DNA from: Streptomyces sp. NRRL S-1022
Lineage (GTDB): Bacteria > Actinomycetota > Actinomycetes > Streptomycetales > Streptomycetaceae
NCBI RefSeq assembly: GCF_000720135.1
Contig: NZ_JOIU01000018.1
Span: 62,001 to 126,000 of the forward strand
Length of the DNA: 64,000 bases
Direction: 5' to 3'
The position numbers and the translations under genes are program-made. Under the pieces are notes generated by a model, which saw nothing but the letters and a program-made list of their open reading frames with translations, was not told the DNA's origin and did not search any database. This document shows, in pieces, positions 40,022 to 48,174 of the stretch (within the stretch, counting starts at the first letter, position 1; each line of letters begins with the position of its first letter).

Positions 40022-40758
40022 CCGCCCTGATCAAGCTCGAACTCGCCCGCGCCCTGCGGAACAAGAAGTTCCTGTTCTTCTCGGTGCTCTACCCCGCGAT
40101 CCTCTTCCTGATCTTCTCCAGCAGCTCCGGAGCGGACGAGAGGATCGACGGCACCCGCCTGACCGTCGCCACCTACCTGATGGTCTCGATGGCCTCCTTC
40201 GGCGCCCTGACCGCCGTCCTGATGGGCAACAGCGAGCGCATCGCCAAGGAGCGCGAGAGCGGCTGGGTACGGCAGCTGCGGCTGACCACTCTGCCCGGGC
40301 GCGGCTACGTCCTCGCCAAGACCGCCAGCGCGGCCGTGGTGAGCCTGCCGTCGATCGTCGTGGTCTTCCTCGCCGCCGCCGCGCTCAAGCACGTCCGCCT
40401 GGACGCCTGGCAGTGGCTCGCCCTCACCGGCTCGATCTGGGCCGGCAGCCTCGTCTTCGCCGCGCTCGGCGTGGCCCTCGGGTACCTGGCCTCCGGGGAC
40501 GCGGTCCGGCCCATCACGATGATCATCTACTTCGGTCTGTCGATCCTCGGCGGCCTGTGGATGCCGTCCACCACCTTCCCGCAGGTCCTCCAGGACATCG
40601 CCAAGTGGCTGCCCACGCACGCGTACGCTGCCGTGGGACGGGCGATCGAGCAGAGCCAGGCCCCGAGCGCGACGGACGTCGCCATCCTCGCCGTCTACTT
40701 CGTCCTCTTCGCGGGCGGCGCGGCCTGGCTGTACCGGAAGGACACGCTGAAGGCGTGA
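40018..40758 (+). CDS. ABC-2 type transporter permease
   Basis: 246 aa with six helices (FLFFSVLYPAILFLIFSSSS first). The charged stretch NSERIAKERESGWVRQLRLT in the loop between helices 2 and 3 is typical of ABC-2 permeases coupling to the ATPase. GTG start overlapping the ATPase stop (GTGA) and stop 6 bp before the kinase ATG. Confidence 0.9.
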   Translation: MTALIKLELARALRNKKFLFFSVLYPAILFLIFSSSSGADERIDGTRLTVATYLMVSMASFGALTAVLMGNSERIAKERESGWVRQLRLTTLPGRGYVLAKTASAAVVSLPSIVVVFLAAAALKHVRLDAWQWLALTGSIWAGSLVFAALGVALGYLASGDAVRPITMIIYFGLSILGGLWMPSTTFPQVLQDIAKWLPTHAYAAVGRAIEQSQAPSATDVAILAVYFVLFAGGAAWLYRKDTLKA

Positions 40759-40763
40759 GCAGC

Positions 40764-41954
40764 ATGACGGAAGACCGGCAGACCGGTGAGGCGCGGCCGG
40801 AGCACCAGGTGCGCATCGGCCAGGGGCCCCGCAGCCGGCGCGAGCTTATGGTGAAGGTGCTGTGGATCGGCGTCTGGCTGGTCTTCCTCAGCTCCCCGGT
40901 GAAGGACCTGGCCTCCGGCCACCACACCACGGGTGCCACGGCCGGCGGCGCGATCGGCCTCGCCGTCTTCGTCACCGCCTATCTGACGCTGGTCTTCCGG
41001 AACATCGGCCGGCCGTTCTCGCCCCGCGTCGTCGTCTCGCTGCTCTCGGCCCTCGCGGTCCTCGCGCCCCTGCTGTCGTACACCCTCGGCGGCGCCTGGC
41101 TCGGCCTGTTCGTCTACCTGTCGGTCGGCTGCGGGGCGACCCTGCCGGTCCGGGCCGCGTGCTGGTCGATCCCCGCGGCGACCGTCGTAATGTACCTCGT
41201 CGGACTGCGCTGGAACGAGAAGGCGGACGAGACCCTGCTCCTCGTCCCGCTGATCGGCTTCGCGATGGTGGGGGTCGGCCAACTGGTCCGCACCACCATC
41301 GAGTTGCGCAAGGCGCGGGCCACCGTCGCCCAGCTCGCCGCCAACGAGGAGCGCCTGCGCCTCGCCCGCGACCTGCACGACCTGCTCGGCCACTCGCTGT
41401 CGCTGATCACGCTGAAGAGCGAGCTGGCCGGCCGGATGCTGCCCGGCCAGCCCGACAAGGCGGCCCAGCAGGTCGCCGACATCGAACAGGTCAGCCGGCA
41501 GGCCCTGGTCGACGTCCGGGAGGCCGTCACCGGCTACCGGCGGCCCCGGCTCGCCGCCGAACTCGCCGGTGTCCAGGTCGCCCTGACCGCCGCCGGGGTC
41601 GCCGCCGAGGTGCCGGCCGAACCCGACCTCGCCGGCGTCCCCGAGGAGGCCGAGTCCGCGCTCGCCTGGGCGCTGCGCGAGGCCGTCACCAACGTGGTCC
41701 GGCACAGCGGCGCCGACCGCTGCGCCGTCCGGCTGCTGCGCCGCCAGACCCTGGACGGGCCGGTGCTCGAACTCTGCGTCGAGGACGACGGGTCCGGCGG
41801 CTCCGGCGCGGGCCCCGGCAACGGTCTGACCGGGCTGACCGAGCGGCTGGAGAAGGCCGGCGGCACCCTGGAGGCGGGCCGGGTCAGGCACGGGTTCCGG
41901 CTGGTCGCCCGCGTCCCCACGGCCCCCGCGGCCGACGTAGGATCCGGGGCATGA
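40764..41954 (+). CDS. Membrane histidine kinase, DesK-like (HisKA_3)
   Basis: 396 aa. Four to six N-terminal helices (to about residue 150) without a large sensor domain, then a coiled segment and the HisKA_3 motif RLARDLHDLLGHSLSLI with the phospho-accepting His. The ATPase domain has the N-box-like ALREAVTNVVRHSGAD and glycine box GNGLTGLTERLEKAGG. The architecture resembles DesK, which senses membrane state. ATG at 40764 preferred over GTG at 40755, for spacing to AAGG. Confidence 0.9.
   Translation: MTEDRQTGEARPEHQVRIGQGPRSRRELMVKVLWIGVWLVFLSSPVKDLASGHHTTGATAGGAIGLAVFVTAYLTLVFRNIGRPFSPRVVVSLLSALAVLAPLLSYTLGGAWLGLFVYLSVGCGATLPVRAACWSIPAATVVMYLVGLRWNEKADETLLLVPLIGFAMVGVGQLVRTTIELRKARATVAQLAANEERLRLARDLHDLLGHSLSLITLKSELAGRMLPGQPDKAAQQVADIEQVSRQALVDVREAVTGYRRPRLAAELAGVQVALTAAGVAAEVPAEPDLAGVPEEAESALAWALREAVTNVVRHSGADRCAVRLLRRQTLDGPVLELCVEDDGSGGSGAGPGNGLTGLTERLEKAGGTLEAGRVRHGFRLVARVPTAPAADVGSGA
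41938..41943 (+). promoter_or_regulatory. TAGGAT inside kinase 3' end, possible internal leaderless promoter
   Basis: TAGGAT lies within the last codons of the kinase gene and is exactly 7 nt before the response-regulator ATG at 41951. Confidence 0.3.
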
Positions 41955-42565
41955 CGAGCACGATCAAGGTACTCCTCGCCGAGGACCAGTCGATGGTCCG
42001 CGAGGCGCTGGCCGCGCTGCTCGGCCTGGAGGACGACATCGAGGTCGTCGCCCAGGTCGCGCGCGGCGACGAGGTGCTCGCGGCCGTCGGCGTGCACGGC
42101 GTGGACGTCGCGCTGCTCGACATCGAGATGCCGGGCTGCACCGGCATCGAGGCCGCGGCCCGGGTGCACCGGGAGTTCCCGCGGGTCAAGCTGGTCGTCC
42201 TCACCACCTTCGGCCGGCCCGGCTACCTGCGCAGCGCCATGGAGGCGGGCGCCGACGCCTTCCTCGTCAAGGACGCCCCGGCCGCCCAGCTCGCCGAGGC
42301 GATCCGCAAGGTGCTGGCCGGCGAGCGGGTCATCGACCCCACGCTGGCCGCCGCCGCGCTCGCCGAGGGCGCCAACCCGCTCACCGAGCGCGAACGGGAG
42401 GTGCTCCGCTCGGCGGCCGACGGCTCCACCAACGCCGAGCTGGCCCGTGCCCTGCACCTCTCCCAGGGCACGGTCCGCAACTACCTCTCCACCGCCATCC
42501 AGAAACTGGCGGCGCGCAACCGCGCCGAGGCGGTACGCATCGCCCGCGACAAGGGATGGCTCTGA
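41951..42565 (+). CDS. NarL/DesR-family response regulator
   Basis: 204 aa. Receiver domain (Asp in VALLDIEMPGCTGIEA, about residue 55; acidic pair AEDQ at the N-terminus; Lys in FLVKDAP) followed by a LuxR-type helix-turn-helix (NPLTEREREVLRSAADG, LHLSQGTVRNYLS). ATGA overlap with the kinase makes it the cognate regulator. Likely targets its own operon, where a palindrome sits at 39022. Confidence 0.94.
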   Translation: MTSTIKVLLAEDQSMVREALAALLGLEDDIEVVAQVARGDEVLAAVGVHGVDVALLDIEMPGCTGIEAAARVHREFPRVKLVVLTTFGRPGYLRSAMEAGADAFLVKDAPAAQLAEAIRKVLAGERVIDPTLAAAALAEGANPLTEREREVLRSAADGSTNAELARALHLSQGTVRNYLSTAIQKLAARNRAEAVRIARDKGWL

Positions 42566-42589
42566 CGGGGACGGCTCCGGCCCCCGGGC

Positions 42590-43456
42590 TCAGTTGAGCT
42601 TGGCCCGCGCCGTACCCGCCTCCTGGCGCACCTTGCGCGCGGCCGCCTCGTCCACCACCTCGATCAGGTCGGCGTAGTACTCCATCTCCTCCGCGCCGGC
42701 GGTGAACTGACCGCGCTGCACCAGCAGTTGCCCCCGCTCGTAGCGCAGCCGCGCCGGATGGGAGGGGATGAGCAGCGCCAAGTCCACGGCCCGCAGCGCC
42801 ACATCGGACCGCTCCGGCCGTGCCGCCGCCCACGCCCGGATGTTGTTCAGGATGCGCTGGACGACGTCCAGCGGCGGCGCCGGCTCCAGCATCGAGGGGT
42901 GCAGCGGCGCCCCCGTCGCGCCCGCCACCAGCAACTCGGCGTCCGTCCCGGTCAGCACCCGGCCCCCGTCGAACGGGTCGGCCAGCACCTGCTCGGCCGT
43001 CGTGCCGAACCCGACCACGAAGTGCCCCGGCAGCGCGACCCCGTACACCGGGGCGCCCGCCCGGCGCGCGACCTCCAGCCACACCACCGACAGCAGGATC
43101 GGCAGCCCGCGCCGCCGCCGCAGCACCTCGTGCAGCAGCGAGGACTCCAGCCGCTGGTAGTCACCCGGCGTCCCGTGGAACCCGTAGCGGGCGCCGAGCA
43201 GCCGGCGTACGGCCTCCGCCCACGCACGCGGCCCGTCCGGCCGGTACGGCAGCTCGCCCGCCAGCCGGTCCAGCTCCACCTGCGCGGCGTCGATGCCGGT
43301 CTCGTCCAGCGAGCCGTCCGTCTCCGCGCCGATCAGCAGGCACAGCGCCGACACGTCCGGCCGCTCGGCCCGGGCCTCCTCGGCGAACCGCCGCCGCAGC
43401 TCGGCGGAGCGCTCCGGCGGGGGCGGGTACGGGGGCGGCAGATACGGATGACTCAT
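42590..43456 (-). CDS. SirB1-family transglutaminase-like protein with TPR-like C-terminus
   Basis: 288 aa. Pro-rich start (YLPPPYPPPPE), then the SirB1/transglutaminase-like core: SSLLHEVLRRRRGLPILLSV and VYGVALPGHFVVGF, with the His of PGH but no obvious catalytic Cys, so catalysis is doubtful. The last 60 residues (LLIPSHPARLRYERGQLLVQ, FTAGAEEMEYYADL) are tetratricopeptide-like. AGGAG 6 nt before the ATG. Probably in one operon with the GNAT gene 29 bp upstream. Confidence 0.8.
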   Translation of the reverse strand: MSHPYLPPPYPPPPERSAELRRRFAEEARAERPDVSALCLLIGAETDGSLDETGIDAAQVELDRLAGELPYRPDGPRAWAEAVRRLLGARYGFHGTPGDYQRLESSLLHEVLRRRRGLPILLSVVWLEVARRAGAPVYGVALPGHFVVGFGTTAEQVLADPFDGGRVLTGTDAELLVAGATGAPLHPSMLEPAPPLDVVQRILNNIRAWAAARPERSDVALRAVDLALLIPSHPARLRYERGQLLVQRGQFTAGAEEMEYYADLIEVVDEAAARKVRQEAGTARAKLN

Positions 43457-43485
43457 GCCAAGCTCCTGCCCTTCCACGGCGCGTT

Positions 43486-44589
43486 CTACGGACGCCCGGA
43501 GCGGGCGGATGCCTCCGGCCCCCCGGGCGAGGATGCTTCCGGCCCCCCGGGCGAGCCGGTGCCGGTCCCTGCGTCCGCCTCCCGGCCGGGCTCCGCGGGA
43601 GCCCGGTAGTGGTGGTAGGCGTGGTGCGGCAGGAAGCCGAGGGCCCGGTACAGCGCCCGGCCGCCCTCGTTGTCCGACTCCACCTGGAGCCAGGCCGCCG
43701 AGGCGCCCTCGTCCAGCGCGCGCCGGGCCAGCGCGGCCATCACCTCGGTGGCCAGCCCCTGGCGCCCCCGCCCGGGGTCCACCTCGACCGCGGCGAACCC
43801 GGCCCACCGCCCGTCCACGACACACCGGCCGATCGCCGCGGGCGGTTCGCCCTCCCCGGCACCGGGCACCGAGGCGAACCACACCGAGGGCCCGCCGGAC
43901 AGCACCCGCAGGGCCACCTCGCCCAGCCCCTTGCGCCGGTACCGCGCGAGCCACGCCTCGTCCGCCGTCCGGGACAGCGCCACTCCCGCGCCCGGGGCCC
44001 GGTCCGCGACCGGCGCCAGCGCCCCGGTCCACACCTCGGCGGTCACCTCGCGCACCCAGCCGCGCCGTTCCAGCTCCGCGCACAGCAGCTCCTGCGTGCC
44101 CTCGGCGCCGGTCGCGGTCTGCACGTAGGCGGGCAGGCCGCGCTCGCCGTACCAGCGGCGCACGGCCGTCAGGGCCGCGTCGAGCGGCAGGCCGGGGTCA
44201 CCGAGCGGCAGCACGCTGTTGGCCCGGCGCGTGAACCCGCCCGCCGCCCGCAGCTCCCACTCGCCCAGCCGCTCGCTCTCCACCGGCCGCCACGCGCGAG
44301 CGGCGATGTGCGCGAGTTCCGGGTACGTGGCGGCGGGCCCCCTGCGCCGCGCCGGGGCCGCGGGCACCACTTTGCCCGCGACCAGCGTGTTCTCGGGAAT
44401 CCGTACCGTTTCCCCGTCCCGTCGTGTGATCATGAGCACGCCGCCGTCCCATGATGTGAGAACACCCACCGTGTCAGTGAACTTCTCCGGTCCGGTACCG
44501 GGTTCGCCCAAGCGCCGTACGGAGACCCGTTTGCCCACGTCAGCCGGGGTGATCCGGACCTCCAGGCGTCCTTTCGCCGAGATTTCCAC
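43486..44589 (-). CDS. GNAT N-acetyltransferase, possibly CG3035-type N-acetylglutamate synthase
   Basis: 367 aa. N-terminal SH3/KOW-like beta region (RLEVRITPADVGKRVSVRR, VGVLTSWDGGVLMITRRDG), a middle linker, and a C-terminal GNAT domain with the acetyl-CoA loop VDPGRGRQGLATEVMAAL and ESDNEGGRALYRALGF. The same layout as C. glutamicum cg3035, shown to make N-acetylglutamate for arginine synthesis; this is inference from domain order. The tail repeats GGPEAS. GTG start at 44589 with AGGAGGGG 10 nt upstream. Divergent from fdxA over a palindromic region. Confidence 0.78.
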   Translation of the reverse strand: MEISAKGRLEVRITPADVGKRVSVRRLGEPGTGPEKFTDTVGVLTSWDGGVLMITRRDGETVRIPENTLVAGKVVPAAPARRRGPAATYPELAHIAARAWRPVESERLGEWELRAAGGFTRRANSVLPLGDPGLPLDAALTAVRRWYGERGLPAYVQTATGAEGTQELLCAELERRGWVREVTAEVWTGALAPVADRAPGAGVALSRTADEAWLARYRRKGLGEVALRVLSGGPSVWFASVPGAGEGEPPAAIGRCVVDGRWAGFAAVEVDPGRGRQGLATEVMAALARRALDEGASAAWLQVESDNEGGRALYRALGFLPHHAYHHYRAPAEPGREADAGTGTGSPGGPEASSPGGPEASARSGRP

Positions 44590-44609
44590 CGGTCAGTTCA
44601 CCCCTCCTG

Positions 44610-44638
44610 TTCGGAACATGCTCCGAAACGGAGATACT
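44610..44638. promoter_or_regulatory. Palindrome and predicted promoter upstream of fdxA
   Basis: TTCGGA-ACATGC-TCCGAA (44610-44627) is an 18-bp near-palindrome. A second dyad, CTCCG-AAA-CGGAG, overlaps at 44621-44633. TTCGGA can serve as -35 and GATACT (44633-44638) as -10, 17 bp apart, reading toward fdxA. The palindrome would overlap the polymerase site and the start region of the divergent GNAT gene. Confidence 0.6.
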
Positions 44639-44728
44639 AGGGGCGGGCATCGACGACGCCGCGCTCCCGCGCGCCAGGCGGCGGGCCTGAGGAGGCTCGC
44701 CAGCGCCCTATCGAGGAGGAACGACAGC

Positions 44729-45049
44729 GTGACCTACGTCATCGCGCAGCCTTGTGTCGACGTGAAGGACAAGGCGTGCATCGAGGAGTGCCCGGTCGAC
44801 TGCATCTACGAGGGCCAGCGGTCCTTGTACATCCACCCGGACGAATGCGTCGACTGTGGTGCCTGTGAGCCGGTCTGCCCGGTCGAGGCGATCTTCTACG
44901 AGGACGACGTCCCGGAGGAGTGGAAGGACTACTACAAGGCGAACGTCGAGTTCTTCGACGAGCTGGGCTCGCCCGGCGGTGCCAGCAAGCTGGGGCTGAT
45001 CGAGCGCGACCACCCCTTCGTCGCCGCGCTGCCGCCGCAGGGCGAGTGA
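44729..45049 (+). CDS. fdxA: 7Fe ferredoxin ([3Fe-4S]/[4Fe-4S])
   Basis: 106 aa cytosolic electron carrier. The first site has Cys in QPCVDVKDKACIEECPVDC, the second is CVDCGACEPVCPVEAI. The acidic C-terminal tail (YKANVEFFDELGSPGGASK) is typical of the actinobacterial FdxA/FdxC type that serves cytochromes P450 and other reductases. GTG start with GAGGAGGA at 8 nt. Beside dapC, as fdxC (Rv1177) is in M. tuberculosis. A long hairpin follows at 45083. Confidence 0.95.
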   Translation: MTYVIAQPCVDVKDKACIEECPVDCIYEGQRSLYIHPDECVDCGACEPVCPVEAIFYEDDVPEEWKDYYKANVEFFDELGSPGGASKLGLIERDHPFVAALPPQGE

Positions 45050-45082
45050 CCGTCTGAGCGCCAAGCGGCCGCCATAGCGCGC

Positions 45083-45138
45083 CGCCTCGGTCCCGTACGG
45101 CCCGATCGTCCCGATCGCGGCCGTACGGGACCGAGGCG
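45083..45138 (+). terminator. 20-bp stem hairpin between fdxA and dapC
   Basis: CGCCTCGGTCCCGTACGGCC (45083-45102) pairs perfectly with 45119-45138 around a 16-nt loop, followed by TTT. It lies only 34 nt before the dapC start, so it either ends fdxA transcription or acts as an attenuator for dapC. Confidence 0.8.
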
Positions 45139-45172
45139 TTTGCCGCACCGTACGAAAGTGAGCCTGATTCCC

Positions 45173-46264
45173 GTGTCCGCAGTCTCCGACCGCCTGCCCG
45201 CCTTCCCGTGGGACAAGCTGGCCCCGTACAAGAAGACGGCCGAGGCCCACCCGGACGGCATCGTCGACCTCTCCGTCGGCACCCCGGTCGACCCGGTCCC
45301 CGAGCTGGTCCAGAAGGCCCTGATCGACGCGGCCGACTCCCCGGGCTACCCGACCGTCTGGGGCACCCCCGCCCTGCGCGACGCGATCACCGGCTGGCTG
45401 GAGCGCCGCCTGGGCGCCCGCGGGGTCACCCACCGCCACGTGCTGCCGGTCGTCGGCTCCAAGGAACTGGTGGCCTGGCTGCCGACCCAGCTCGGCCTCG
45501 GCCCCGGCGACAAGGTCGCCTACCCGCGCCTGGCCTACCCCACCTACGAGGTCGGCGCCCGCCTCGCCCGCGCGGCCCACGAGGTCTACGACGACCCGCG
45601 CGACCTGGACCCCGCCGGTCTGAAGCTGCTGTGGCTGAACACCCCGTCCAACCCGACGGGCAAGGTCATCGGCAAGCAGGAGCTGACGGACATCGTCGCC
45701 TGGGCCCGCGCGCACGACGTCCTCGTCTTCTCCGACGAGTGCTACCTGGAGCTGGGCTGGGAGACCGACCCGGTCTCGGTCCTGCACCCGGACGTCAACG
45801 GCGGCTCCTACGACGGCATCGTCGCCGTCCACTCCCTGTCCAAGCGGTCCAACCTGGCGGGCTACCGCGCGGCCTTCGTCGCCGGCGACCCGGCCGTCCT
45901 GGGCCCGCTGCTGGAGATCCGCAAGCACGGCGGCATGATGACCTCCGCGCCGACCCAGGCCGCGGTCGTGGCGGCGCTCGGCGACGACGCCCACGTGCAC
46001 GAGCAGCGCGGACGCTACGCGGCCCGCCGCGAGGCCCTGCGCGCGGCCCTGCTCGCCGCCGGCTTCCGCATCGAGCACAGCGAGGCCAGCCTCTACCTCT
46101 GGGCCACCCGGGACGAGTCCTGCTGGACCACGGTCGCCGACCTCGCCGCCCGCGGCATCCTGGTGGCCCCGGGCGACTTCTACGGCGAGGCGGGCGGGAA
46201 CCACGTCCGCGTGGCCTTCACGGCGACGGACGAACGGGTGCGGGCAGCGGTCTCCCGCCTGTGA
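45173..46264 (+). CDS. dapC: N-succinyldiaminopimelate aminotransferase DapC
   Basis: 363 aa PLP-dependent class I/II aminotransferase for lysine and peptidoglycan diaminopimelate. PLP Lys in SLSKRSNLAGYRAAF (about residue 222), with NTPSNPTGKVI, FSDECYLELGW and a C-terminal Arg region (GNHVRVAFTATDE). GTG at 45173 chosen because VSAVSDRLPAFPWDKL is the usual start in Streptomyces; the frame is open to 45140. The dapE gene lies 1.9 kb downstream. Confidence 0.93.
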   Translation: MSAVSDRLPAFPWDKLAPYKKTAEAHPDGIVDLSVGTPVDPVPELVQKALIDAADSPGYPTVWGTPALRDAITGWLERRLGARGVTHRHVLPVVGSKELVAWLPTQLGLGPGDKVAYPRLAYPTYEVGARLARAAHEVYDDPRDLDPAGLKLLWLNTPSNPTGKVIGKQELTDIVAWARAHDVLVFSDECYLELGWETDPVSVLHPDVNGGSYDGIVAVHSLSKRSNLAGYRAAFVAGDPAVLGPLLEIRKHGGMMTSAPTQAAVVAALGDDAHVHEQRGRYAARREALRAALLAAGFRIEHSEASLYLWATRDESCWTTVADLAARGILVAPGDFYGEAGGNHVRVAFTATDERVRAAVSRL

Positions 46265-46296
46265 CCGCGGGGTGGGCCGTACCACCCGTACGAAGG

Positions 46297-46333
46297 CCGA
46301 CGGGGCCCGGGAGGAGATCCCGGGCCCCGTCGG
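46297..46333. terminator. Hairpin between dapC and convergent gene
   Basis: CCGACGGGGCCCGGG (46297-46311) pairs perfectly with CCCGGGCCCCGTCGG (46319-46333), 7-nt loop, between convergent stops at 46264 and 46348. Confidence 0.85.
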
Positions 46334-46347
46334 TGTCACAGCCGGGC

Positions 46348-46791
46348 TCAGCCGCCCAGCGGCAGGCCCTTGGCCGGCAGGGACGACGTCGGCAGGCCGC
46401 CCTTGGTGAGCGAGTCCGTCGGCAGGCCGCCCTTCGTCGCACCGGAGGCGGCGTCCCCGAGGACACCCCCCGCGGCCCCGGCCGCGGCCCCCGCGGCCTT
46501 CTGCGCCGCCTTCGTCACGGCACCGCCGCCGGTCTTGCCCGCGGCCGGCACCGCCTGCTTGACCGCCGCGCCGCCCGTGTCACCCGCGACCGAGGTGACG
46601 CTGCTCGTGGCGCCGTCGACGGTGTTGCCGACGTGCGCCCCGTCCAGCGCGGTCAGACCGCCCAGGTTCGGGGTCGCCGCCGGCAGGTTCGTGGCCGCTC
46701 CGGCGGAGCCGGCCGCACCGACCCCGGCAGCCGCTCCCGCTGCGACGAGCAGCGCGGCACGGGCGATCCGGCGGGTCAGAGGGAGGGTCAT
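46348..46791 (-). CDS. Small secreted Ala/Gly-rich protein
   Basis: 147 aa. Sec signal peptide (MTLPLTRRIARAALLVAAG, cleavage probably after AGAA near residue 33). The mature part is Ala/Gly/Thr-rich and ends with short repeats (KGGLPTDSL, KGGLPTSSL, AKGLPLGG). No Cys and no known domain. GGAG five nt before the ATG. Probably cell-surface or extracellular; function unknown. Some databases call relatives ATP-binding protein, but no nucleotide motif is visible. Confidence 0.7.
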   Translation of the reverse strand: MTLPLTRRIARAALLVAAGAAAGVGAAGSAGAATNLPAATPNLGGLTALDGAHVGNTVDGATSSVTSVAGDTGGAAVKQAVPAAGKTGGGAVTKAAQKAAGAAAGAAGGVLGDAASGATKGGLPTDSLTKGGLPTSSLPAKGLPLGG

Positions 46792-47076
46792 GATGCTCCA
46801 TTCGACGGGAGAAAAACGGTGTGGGCCCGAGTCCGTGTCCGGCTCGGACGCCGTGACTACCGCTCGAAACCCGCGAAGGTTGCGGACGCCCCGGGTAAAG
46901 AATGGATAACGCATCGCATTATCAGGTGTGGATAAAAACGGGCAAACGACGTCCGCGTAACTCCGCGCAGAATCCTTCCACCCCTTGTTTTCCAAGGGAA
47001 CGCGCACCCGGCCCGCCATCCGTCCCCACCGCCGGCCGGTCCCGCCCCGCACAACCCGCCGGAGTGATCGCCCGTA
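46792..47076. promoter_or_regulatory. Intergenic region with perfect DnaA box
   Basis: 285 bp, AT-rich in the middle. TGTGGATAA (46927-46935), the complement of TTATCCACA, is a perfect DnaA box. Just before it lies GATAA-N8-TTATC (centred near 46914). No gene is apparent. Confidence 0.5.
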
Positions 47077-48069
47077 CTACTGTCCGGCCACGATGCGCAC
47101 CGCGCCCACCGACTGCTCCGCCCCGCCGTTCCCCTGCGAACCGGGCGTCCGCCACGCGTCGCTGTCGCTCCCCGCGGTCCACACCCGCCCCGCGTACGAC
47201 ACCCGCTCGATGTGCAGCGCCGAGGAGTTGGCGACCGCCCACTGCGCGAGCTGCCAGCCCCGCTCCCGCTCGCCGCGCCCGGTCGCGTCCCGCCGCGTGC
47301 CCTCCGGCACCGGAACCGTCACCGTCCGCCCGCGCGCGGTCGCGGTCACGCTCGGCGACGGGGACGGCGACGGCACCGGCGTCCCGCCCACCACCGCACC
47401 GGTCTCCTGGAGCGCGTCCCGCCCGAAGTCCCGTACCAGCGCCTGCCGCACCGCGTCCGGACCCGTCGCCGACGCCGTGCGCCGCGGGCGCCCGTCGCAG
47501 GTCAGGGTGGCCGCCGCCCGCCCGGTCAGGGCCGCCGCGAGCAGCGCGGCGTCCGGCTCGTGCTTGGCGTACGCCTCCGGGTAGCCGCTGCGCTGCACCC
47601 GCTGCGCGGCCACCGTCAGCGGCAGGTCCGGGTAGTCCGGCACCTTCGCCAGGTGCGCGTAGAAGATGCCCGCCGCGTACGCCGGGTCCATGATCTGCCG
47701 CTCGGTGCCCCAGCCCTGCGAGGGCCGCTGCTGGAACAGGCCCAGCGAGTCCCGGTCGCCGTGCCCGATGTTCCGCAGCCCCGACTCCTGCAGCGCGGTC
47801 GCCAGCGCGATCGTCACGGCCCGCTCCGGCATCCCGCGCCCGGTGCCGACGGCCGCGATGGTCGCCGCGTTCACCGCCTGCTCGGGCGTGAACTCGTACG
47901 ACGCCCCGTCGCCGGAGGCCGAGACCACCGTGCAGCCGCGCGCCCCGCCGCCTCCGGTGACGTACTGCACCACGAGGTACGCGACGACGCCGCACAGGAC
48001 CAACAGGGCCGCGCAGACACGCAGAAGGCGACCGCGGCGCTTGGGACGGGTGGGGGACGGCTCTGACAC
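47077..48069 (-). CDS. Membrane-anchored lysozyme-like (lytic transglycosylase fold) protein
   Basis: 330 aa. One N-terminal helix (LLRVCAALLVLCGVVAYLVV, about 14-33), then a lysozyme-like domain: ATALQESGLRNIGHGDRDSL with the likely catalytic Glu, LGLFQQRPSQGWGT and MDPAYAAGIFYAHLAKVPDY. The last 100 residues are Thr/Arg-rich. Databases often label this family heavy-metal transporter, with no basis in the sequence. GTG start at 48069, with TACCTT six nt upstream and no ribosome site. Probable wall-remodelling role. Confidence 0.8.
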   Translation of the reverse strand: MSEPSPTRPKRRGRLLRVCAALLVLCGVVAYLVVQYVTGGGGARGCTVVSASGDGASYEFTPEQAVNAATIAAVGTGRGMPERAVTIALATALQESGLRNIGHGDRDSLGLFQQRPSQGWGTERQIMDPAYAAGIFYAHLAKVPDYPDLPLTVAAQRVQRSGYPEAYAKHEPDAALLAAALTGRAAATLTCDGRPRRTASATGPDAVRQALVRDFGRDALQETGAVVGGTPVPSPSPSPSVTATARGRTVTVPVPEGTRRDATGRGERERGWQLAQWAVANSSALHIERVSYAGRVWTAGSDSDAWRTPGSQGNGGAEQSVGAVRIVAGQ

Positions 48070-48075
48070 GCGTAC

Positions 48076-48081
48076 AAGGTA
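48076..48081 (-). promoter_or_regulatory. Candidate -10 (TACCTT) for leaderless start at 48069
   Basis: TACCTT on the minus strand, then GTACGC (6 nt), then the GTG. Faces the dapE promoter across about 80 bp. Confidence 0.45.
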
Positions 48082-48161
48082 CTGGAGCCCCGCCGGCCCC
48101 TCGCCGGGGGTCCGCACAGGCCGGCCGCCGCGACTGAGCCGGTCCGCCCGGGGCGGCGCGC

Positions 48162-48167
48162 TAGGGT
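48162..48167 (+). promoter_or_regulatory. Candidate -10 (TAGGGT) for leaderless dapE
   Basis: TAGGGT, 7 nt, then the ATG at 48175. Identical hexamer and spacing to mshB. It argues for the ATG rather than the GTG at 48169. Confidence 0.5.
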
Positions 48168-48174
48168 CGTGACC

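Noticed and set aside
46927..46935. DnaA box as part of a replication origin
   Set aside because: Only one box, no cluster, no dnaA or dnaN nearby.
48169..48174. GTG at 48169 as the dapE start
   Set aside because: Would leave only 1 nt after TAGGGT and has no ribosome site; ATG at 48175 fits better.
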